64,000 nucleotides of DNA from Gonatopus flavifemur (taxonomy: Eukaryota; Arthropoda; Insecta; Hymenoptera; Dryinidae), in NCBI GenBank assembly GCA_018340375.1, contig JAFFJZ010000026.1:434001-498000 (forward strand), read 5' to 3'. The notes below the pieces were generated by a model, which was given only the letters and a program-made list of their open reading frames with translations, did no database searches and was not told where the DNA came from. Each line of letters starts with the position of its first letter. Positions within the stretch are counted from its first letter, which is position 1. The translations under genes and the position numbers were made by a program. This document shows, piece after piece, positions 56,842 through 64,000 of the stretch.

Positions 56842-58272
56842 TGGATGTGCTGGATTCCTGGTATTGTAAATAATCAATGCATTCACAATGGCTACCTCCG
56901 AAAAATGCCAAAATATGCGGTGCCACCATTTTTCTGATTTCCTATCGATTTTGTAAGTTAATATTAGGTGATCAGATCTGTCAACATATCCCATATTTTC
57001 ATGATAGTCAGAGCACATAACTGGGCAAGTTACTTGTTTTAGAGAACCATCTTTTTGTGTATGATTCGTCACAGTAACCTCACAAGGATCATGATAGTTG
57101 GATAAAAAGAAAACAGCTTTTTTATCCATCTACTTGACCCAGCTAATTCCAGCACCACAAGTACGGTATTCATACTGCCCTTGCGCCATTTTTTCATCAG
57201 GAATAATGCTCTTTGGTAAACCCTTTCTGTTGAAACGAACAGTTCCACAAGCAAACACTTTATCTTTTTTCAAATCTATCAGAAGATCAAGACCGGTAAA
57301 AAAATTATCGAAAAATACATGGTGATTTTTTCCTACTAAGTTACGCGTCAAATCTTTCACTACTCGGGCACCCAATTGCTTTTCAGCACTTTCAGTTTTA
57401 CCTGTGTATACCTGAAACTCGCACACGTATCGCGATGCATCTGCGCGCGTCCAAATTTTGTATCCACGTTTTATGGGCTTGTTCGGCATGTACTGCTCCA
57501 AACTGCTACGGCCTTTGAACTTGATCATGGATTCATCAATAGATTGGTTTTGGCTGGGTTTCCAACAATTCTTGAAAGTTTCGGATAATTTATCTAAGAA
57601 TGGTCTGAGCTTATACAATTTATCATAATTTTTATCTCCTTTTCTCGGTTCTCGACTGTTATCAGCCATGTGTAAATGACTCAGAGGAAATCCAAACCTA
57701 TTAACCGTCATCAATTTGCATATAAATGGATCATTCAATTTTGGATCTGTCGACCAATAATCGCGGTAAGAGGGGGATTTTTTCACGCCCATCATTATAT
57801 TCATAGCGGAAAACACTAGTAATTCCTCTTTGGTTATTGAATCAGCTTTAGTTTTTTTCTATCTCAAGTACAGGTTTGTTAGTTCAACAATTCAATCTAA
57901 AAGTTCATGGGGGAACAGACATAAAAATATGTCTAAAGGTGTGGTAACATCATCTGTAATATTTGGACCGAAAGTTTCAGTATATGGGGAATCATCTTCG
58001 GTTTTTCTTTTTTCCGCCCACATAAAATCATTAGCATTGAATTCTATGTTATCATCATTAAAACTTTCTGAGTCAGGATAATCTTCAGAAAGATTTCTTT
58101 CACCATCACATTCAGTATAATCATTCTCAATATCATCATTATCACACAACCCATCGATAGATTCAGCATCACTGGGAATATCAGTTATTTCATCCATATT
58201 TCGAGAAGTTATATGAAGTGATATGTCTTGTGCACCAAATATAAGTGATAGATGAACTTTAGTCGTTTCCAC
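56842..58272 (-). pseudogene. piggyBac transposase, main body
   Basis: One minus-strand frame from 58272 to the insertion point, with three nonsense codons: TGA (57894-57892), TAG (57861-57859) and TAG (57132-57130). An acidic N-terminus (ITDIPSDAESIDGLCDNDDI) is typical of the family. The DDE core follows: GVKKSPSYRDYWSTDP, QSIDESMIKFKGRSSLEQYM (Asp), GYKIWTRADASRYVCEFQVY, HHVFFDNFFTGLDLL (Asp), ENMGYVDRSDHLILTYKIDR (Asp), KWWHRIFWHFSEVAIVNALI. The C-terminal zinc module is at 45385-45696, beyond the LTR element. It cuts and pastes at TTAA in active relatives; this copy is dead. Confidence 0.93.
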
Positions 58273-58649
58273 GACTGATGGAGAAGAATGCCTTTTTACA
58301 CAAAAATTTGCAGAAGACAGTTTTTCACAATCCGGTTAGCCTGCCACACAAACGCGATCTTTAACACGGATAAGTTGTCTTTACTCAATATTAAATAACA
58401 ATAGACATATCTCAGTCAATACTAATATGTACTACAATAATTAATATTTCGATTATAGATACAAAAAACTAGTTGCGAAGTAGCGATGGAAACCCTAAGT
58501 CTATCATGCGTAGAAAATCAATTTTGAGTGGTGGACCTTCAAATAAATATTATAATGGTATTTTGCACGAAAATGATAATATTTTGGAATATTTGTATGG
58601 ATTATGAAATCTGTACATATTATTATTTTTGCGTGAGTAATTTACGTCC
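58273..58649. other. piggyBac 5' non-coding region
   Basis: No feature recognised between the transposase start and the inverted repeats. Confidence 0.4.
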
Positions 58650-60250
58650 CAGATAGCACAAGAGTTCTAAAAATTTTTCCAATCGCCCGTTTGCCCTCAC
58701 CAACCCCTTGATGAGGGTTGAATTTGAAAAATTCGGAAAAATTCAAATGTACGTGTATTTCTATGTTTTTTGGAACGGTGAAACCAAAAATGATAGGGGA
58801 AAAGAATTCCAATCCCTCTCTCACCCGCTAGCACCCTCCTAACACCCCCTGATAGGGGTTGAATTTCAAATTTTCATAAAAAATTCAAATGTATGTGGAT
58901 TTCTTTGTTTTTCGGGATGCTGAACCCAAAAATGATAACAAAACAGGAATTCAACCCCTCTCTCGCCCGCTAGCTCCCTCCCACCACCCCTGATGGGGGC
59001 TGAATTTGGAACTCACGTTAAAAATTTGAATGTATATGTGTTTCCATGTTTTCTGGGACGTTTGAATAAGAAATGATAACAAATAACAAATTTCACCGCT
59101 TTGTTACCCGCTAAGAGTAGAACCAAATCATGAATGTATCTGATATTACTATTTCATGAAGTATTGACGTTTACAACATAGGATACTGTTTAACCTGTTG
59201 AATCAACAAGTGATTGACTTTGAATCACCGGAATTTTGAGTATTGAGCCCATGAAAGCTTTGGTTCTTCTGTTTTATCCTGAATCGTTGGCGTAATTCGC
59301 TGAGAACTGACTTTCATGTGGATTCTACTAGGTTCTTTTGAATGATTGTACAGGAGTGTGAGGAGGTAATCAAGTCAGTTGATATTGTTGATTGCAGTCG
59401 TTTATGGTCTTAGCATCTCAAAGAACATAGAAATACACATACATCTCAATTTTGTGAGAAAATTTCAAATTCAACCCTCTCCAAGGGGGTAGTAAGGGGG
59501 TATTAGCGGGCAACAGAGGAGTTGAATTTGTTATTTGTTATCATTTTTTATTTAAGCGTCCCAAAAAACATGGAAATACACATGGATTTGAATTTTCTAC
59601 GTGAGTTTCAAATTCAACTCTCGTCCGGGGGTGGTAAGAGGGTGCTAGCGGGTAAAAGAGGGGTTGGATTTGTTATTTGTTATCATTTCTTATTCAAACA
59701 TCCTAGAAAACATGGAAATACATACGCATTCAAATTTTTTTACGTGAGTTTCAAACTCAGCCCTCATCAGGTGGTGGTAGGAGGGTGCTCGCGGGTGAGA
59801 GAGAGGTTGGAATTCTCTGTCCTCATCATTTTTGGTTTCAGCATCCCAAAAAACATAGAAATCCACATACATTCGCATTCTTTATGAAAATTTAAAATTC
59901 AACCCCCATCAGCAGGTGGTAGGAGGGTGCTAAGTGGTGAGAGAGGATGGAATTCATTTTTTCTTATCATTTTCGGTTTGAGCATCCCAAAAAACATAGA
60001 AATCCACATACATTTGAATTTTTTACGAAAGTGTAAACTTCAATCCTCATCAGGGGGTGGTAGGAGGGTGCTAGCGGATAAGAGAGGGGTTGGAATTCTT
60101 TTTCCTTATCATTTTTGGGTTCAGCGTCCCAAAGAACATAGAAATACACGTACATTTGAATTTTTCCGGATTTTTCAAATTCAACCCCCACAGGGGGTTG
60201 GTGAGGGCAAACGAGCGATTGAAAAAATTTTTCATGGTCATATTCGGTTT
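58650..60250. repeat. Inverted and tandem units of about 150 bp
   Basis: Right half (about 59410-60250): at least six head-to-tail units with 'catagaaatacacatacattt' and 'gtgctagcgggt(g)agagagg'. Left half (58650-59110): about three of the same units in inverse orientation, so the block can fold back. The frames of 60-150 codons here are repeat-derived. Confidence 0.88.
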
Positions 60251-60506
60251 CAGCGACCCCAAAAACGTAGGGATAGCGGGGTCCACCCTCTGGTTCATGA
60301 CAATTTTTTTTGTGTGCTTGTGTTATTCAATGAATACGGCTTTTTTTCATTGTTTATTCATTCAAATCACAATTTGTAAAACGATTGACAATGTAAACGT
60401 GATGCCGAATACTTCTCAAGTCCTTATCTAAATCAAATTGAAAAAAAAAACTGGGGGAAAAAGCGTTATATTGTCTCTGGTTAACTGTAAACTTAAAACA
60501 CATTGA

Positions 60507-60528
60507 GGTGGCTATTATAATAGCCACC
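60507..60528. repeat. Perfect 22-bp palindrome near the piggyBac end
   Basis: Two 11-nt arms with no loop (GGTGGCTATTA and its inverse), 13 bp inside the right end of the element. No equivalent at the left end. Confidence 0.8.
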
Positions 60529-60545
60529 ATGTCGCAAAGGGTTAA

Positions 60546-61186
60546 AGGTTGAAAGCCATGGGAAGGATACAAAAGGTGGGGAAATGGTTTCCACATGAAC
60601 TCAACGAAAGACAGCAGGAAAACCGCAAAACATCATGCGAAGTGCCGCTCGCCAGGTTCCAAAGAAAGTCATTTCTCCATCGAATTGTGACTGGCGATGA
60701 AAAGTGGATATATTCCGAGAATCCTAAGCGCAAAGGTCATGGGTTACTCCGGGTAAACCATCAACATCGACGGCAAGACCAAACCGCTACGGACAAAAGA
60801 CAATGCTGTGTGTTTGGTGGGATCAGAAGGGCGTAATCTACTACGAGCTGCTGAAACCTGGGGAAACTGTCAATACTCAACGCTCCCGACAACGAATGAT
60901 CGATTTGAATCGAGTTTTACGTGAAAAACGACCAGAATACCAACAAAGACAACACAAGGTGATTTTGCTGCATGACAGTGCACCAGCACACAAAGCAAAA
61001 CAGGTCCAGGAAACGATAGAATCGTTCCGTTGGGAGATTCTTCAGCACGCGCCTTACTCACCGGACCTTGCCCCATCCAATTACTACTTGTTTGCATCGA
61101 TGGGACACGCACTTGCTGAGCAGCGCTTCACTTCTGACGAAGATGTACGAAAATGGCTCGATGACTGGTTTGCCTCAAAAGAGTAA
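60546..61186 (+). pseudogene. mariner transposase, 3' part
   Basis: Continues the 43973 frame after the piggyBac insertion: LKAMGRIQKVGKWFPHEL, HRIVTGDEKWIYSENPKRK (Asp 1), then after a frameshift near 60740-60800 LCVWWDQKGVIYYELL, VILLHDSAPAHKA (Asp 2) and PYSPDLAPSNYYLF, where the third catalytic Asp is Asn. A stop at 61184-61186 is followed by readable C-terminal sequence. A short piece seems missing at the join with the 5' part. It was probably inactive before or soon after being split. Confidence 0.85.
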
Positions 61187-61352
61187 CAGTTCTTTTGGCG
61201 CAGAATCCACAAATTGCCAGAAAGATGGAAAAAATGTATAGATAGCAACGGACAATACTTTTAATAAGTTACTTTGTATCATATCATTACAATGAACGTG
61301 TTTTTTCCGTACAAAAATTCCGGTTTCATACTGTATACTTACACACCTGGTA

Positions 61353-62600
61353 AACAGTTGAAAAACTAAACTGAACTAAGTTCGAGGATGAGGTCCTTAT
61401 GTATGATTTTTTCCAATATGGCAGCAAAGGGTTATAAAAAGATTTAGAAGAGAACTAACGGTGATTGAGTTTGCTGATGTTCTCGAGGAAATTCCGTGTG
61501 CTTGAAGATTTGATTCATTATGAGTGTTTGACTATCGAATAGAATAATTTTCAATTGTTCGTAATATAATCGTTTAGATATTGAGTTCGAATCTCTTGAA
61601 AAATTGATTATAAAACATATAATGAATCATATTTATATAAATATGCATGTTGCTCTGTTATTCCTATTTTCATGTAATTAGAAATTTTGTTTATTATTCA
61701 GTAAGGTTCATCTTATAATCGGAGAGATGATCTGAGAGTTCAAAATGAAAAATGCTTATCAAACCCAAAACAAATCAAGTTGAAGCAATTGATTATTCGA
61801 TGCAACATATATATATAATTATATACAATGAGTTTGGTTCACAAACTTCTTTAATGATTTGAATTGATTATAATTGATTGAATAATTTCAATGATTGAAA
61901 TATCAGGAAAGAAAATCATTACATTGTTTATAAATGAATGTATGTGTCAATACTTATATTTTATATTCTGCTCTTCATAGAAAACTTTTGAAAAGATAAT
62001 CGGGGGTTTTCCTCTAACGGTACCTTCAATACAGTCAGAGAAGAGTATACACTTGCAGATGTATTTTACCTATGATTCATTTATTGGGGTGGAAAAAAGA
62101 AGGTATCTGTTTCTCCAGGTGCCGTATTGTCGATTCAAATTATTCTTTATAGATATCGCAGAGGTGAAAGAACGAATAGTTTGAGCAGTTTCTTCCACGA
62201 AAATTCATCACGTAACGGAGAGTAAATAATACGATACATATATTATGAGAATTATTCAAAAGAAAATGAAAAGAGAAGAAGGAATTCCACGGTTCCTCCA
62301 CAGCGGTGAATAAGTCAGATATTTTGAAAAATTTCTCCTCCTGGACGTTTACTCCGATTGACTTCGGGAAAATACTGTTGGAATGTGTCACAAACGATGT
62401 GCCACGCTGGGAATATGGTCTTGAGCTGAAGCTTTAGAGGACGGGGAATTTTCAGTGCAAATTGACCTGTTTCAATTCGTGTATTTTATATATAAATCGA
62501 ATATATAACTCACGAATGACCTCCGACCGAACAGGTGGACCCTTTTGAGACCAGTCCCGTCCGGGAGGGGGAGGTGAACGCAGAGGAAAACTACGTGATG
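61353..62600. other. No gene recognised
   Basis: AT-rich. If copy 6 of the small family was whole before the mariner landed, its leader would lie here; no promoter could be fixed. A small hairpin AGTT-GAAA-AACT sits at about 61357. Confidence 0.35.
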
Positions 62601-63190
62601 GTTTTTGGGTGTTTTTGATGGTGATTTTTTGCGCTGGAACGAAAAAAATGGTGAAAAAATCCTGGATGCGTCCTTGACCTCGAAAAAGGTCATTTCAAGG
62701 TCGAATTTTTTTTCGTATTTTGAGCTGAAACTGTGTATGCCTACGTTTGTTGGTGAGCTAGGTACGAAAACAATGGTGGAAAAAATCCTGGATGCGACCT
62801 TCACCTTGGAAAAGGTCAATTCAAAGTCATTTCGAGGACCGATTTTTTCTTTCTTCGTATTTCGGGCCCAAACTGTGTACGCCTACGTTTTTTGGTGTGC
62901 TGAGTACGAAAAAAATAGTGGAAGAAATCCTGGATGCGTCCTTGACCTTGAAAAAAGGTCATTTCAAGGTCAAATTCCTTCTTTTTCGTATTTCGAGCTG
63001 AAACTGTGTATGCCTACGTTTTTTGGTGAGCTGGTTACGAAAAAAATGGTGGAAAAAATCCTGGATGCGACCTTGACTTTAAAGAGGGTCATTTCAAGGT
63101 CCAATGCTATTTTTTCCGTGTTTTTAGCTCAAACTGTGCACGCCTATTTTTTTCGTTGTGCTGAGTACGAAAGGCACTTGTGGGAAAGAT
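62600..63190. repeat. Tandem array, about 130-150 bp unit
   Basis: Four units with 'aaaatcctggatgcg(t/a)ccttgac', 'aaggtcatttcaaggtc' and 'aaactgtgtatgcctacgtt'. The 196-codon frame through it (62605-63195) is repetitive and arises from the array. Confidence 0.88.
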
Positions 63191-63199
63191 TCTAGGAGA

Positions 63200-63655
63200 C
63201 TCATTGATCTTGGATACAAACATTTCAGGGTCCAATATTGTTTTCCTGATTCCGGCCTAAGACATTTCCAACTTGCTTGACGGCCAAACCACAGAAAAAA
63301 CACATCGTATCCCCATCATTCTGCTGCAACTCCTCCTCTGATATATGGTATCAGGTGTATTCCCTTCCATCTGAGAAGATTAGTCTGAGTCGTGGAAGAA
63401 TTGTTATTTGTCCAGAATCTTCTCAGTTGTAGAAGCATATTTTCAATTGAAGAAGAAAAGAAAGATGATATATTTTCTCTGATTGATTTGGATTTCATGT
63501 CTTATTTCCGTACAACTTTTTTCTGGTGTGAAAATTCTGATAATATATTTGAGCTTGAGATACACTTCGTCAGGAAACTGGAGCTACTACATGGTTGTCC
63601 GCTCTCAGCATGACCCAGGACCAGCGACATGAACGCGCCGAAAATTTGATCCCTA
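63200..63655. other. No gene recognised
   Basis: The 73-codon frame at 63392-63613 (EELLFVQNLLSCRSIFSIEE...) has no identified domain. Confidence 0.35.
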
Positions 63656-63660
63656 TGAGG

Positions 63661-63899
63661 TGCTTGATTTTCGTGAGTCCCCTTGCCTCTCACATCGAGG
63701 TGCTTGATTTCCGTGAGTCCCCTTGCCTCTCACGTCGGGGTGCTTGATTTCCGTGAGTCCCCTCGCCTCTCACGCCAGGGTGCTTGATTTTCATGAGGTC
63801 CATTGCCTCTCACATCAGGGTGCTTGATTTCCGTGAGTCCCCTAGCCTCTCGCGTTGGCGTGCTTGCTTTTCGTGAGTCCCCTTTCTTCTCACGTTGTT
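63661..63899. repeat. 40-bp tandem repeat, 6 copies
   Basis: 'tgcttgatttccgtgagtcc' recurs at exactly 40-bp steps (63661, 63701, 63741, 63781, 63821, 63861). Period and regularity recall a CRISPR only superficially; there are no variable spacers. Confidence 0.95.
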
Positions 63900-64000
63900 T
63901 TGGATTAATTGAACTCACGGTAAGATCACTCGAGTGTGGTACTCTTCGAAGCATGGCGTGATGCATAGGGGGATATTGCAAATGGGGCATATGTAATTTG

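Larger units (their letters stand above)
44259..60541 (-). mobile_element. piggyBac element inserted in the mariner
   Basis: TTAA at 44255-44258 and 60542-60545 flank ends CCCTTTGCGGCAT and ATGTCGCAAAGGG. TTAA plus a CCC(T)TTG-type start is the piggyBac signature, and a piggyBac transposase lies inside on the minus strand. Without the LTR retroelement (45697-56837 and one CCAT) it is about 5.1 kb. The non-coding ends hold tandem repeats (44305-44870, 58650-60250). Confidence 0.93.
43801..61350 (+). mobile_element. mariner element (1.26 kb) expanded by nested insertions
   Basis: Left end CCAGGTGTGTAAGTATGAAA at 43801 and the inverse right end ...ACTTACACACCTGG at 61350, flanked by TA on both sides. 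Removing the piggyBac nest (44259-60541 plus one TTAA) leaves about 1263 bp. The two transposase parts read in the same direction on either side. Confidence 0.92.

Noticed and set aside
62605..63195. 196-codon open frame
   Set aside because: It runs through a tandem array and its protein repeats with the DNA period.
63661..63899. CRISPR-like regular array
   Set aside because: Six contiguous 40-bp copies with no unique spacers, in a eukaryotic context.
1..64000. tRNA or rRNA genes
   Set aside because: No cloverleaf-like segment or rRNA core sequence was noticed by eye; a covariance-model scan would be needed to be sure.

Overview
This is AT-rich eukaryotic DNA, almost certainly from an insect. 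It carries mariner, piggyBac, Transib-like, hAT-like, pogo-like and foldback DNA transposons, a jockey/CR1-type LINE, and an errantivirus-like LTR element with an env gene. Introns, TATA/Inr promoters and satellites complete the eukaryotic picture. No conserved single-copy host gene was recognised, so the species cannot be named. Nearly everything that can be identified is mobile or repetitive.

Layout. 1-5.8 kb: a 31-32 bp minisatellite and a 2.4 kb foldback element with a 9-bp target duplication. 5.8-11.9 kb: three members of an unrecognised small-protein family, with hairpin-studded non-coding DNA, three copies of a CACGGAGA-ended MITE, and two inverted 60-bp terminal sequences flanked by TA. 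12.7-17.3 kb: two satellite arrays (185-bp and about 164-bp units). 17.3-24.4 kb: few genes, a cluster of MITEs and a FLYWCH-like fragment split by a MITE. 24.7-28.8 kb: a frameshifted Transib/RAG1-like transposase and a nearly intact mariner. 30.5-33.9 kb: a LINE with intact ORF2. 34.3-43.8 kb: further members of the small-protein family, one with a clear promoter, leader, intron and coding exon and others broken. 43.8-61.35 kb: a nest in which a mariner contains a piggyBac element, which contains an 11.1 kb LTR retroelement inside its transposase gene. 61.4-64 kb: AT-rich DNA and two tandem arrays.

The most novel item is the small-protein family (coiled coil followed by a CxxC...CxxC segment; coding pieces near 6.0, 9.6, 10.0, 34.3, 38.2 and 40.4/43.5 kb). 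In four copies the coding exon begins TGGA directly at the splice-acceptor position. In the best copy the leader exon ends in A, so the ATG would form only on splicing. The adjoining non-coding DNA carries runs of short perfect or compensated hairpins; one 19-mer hairpin recurs at two loci 27 kb apart. One copy was cut by a foldback element in its coding exon, and the mariner nest lies in what looks like its intron.

The LTR retroelement (45697-56837) is young: its two 279-bp LTRs differ at about 3 positions. It has gag with zinc knuckles, a T TTA AAC frameshift site nine bases before the gag stop, pol with protease, RT, RNase H and integrase, and an intact baculovirus-F-like env. Two features stand out: a macro-domain-like segment between RNase H and integrase, and a signal-peptide coding region apparently divided between a tiny 5' exon and the env exon. 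gag has one in-frame stop and pol has two, so this copy is unlikely to be autonomous.
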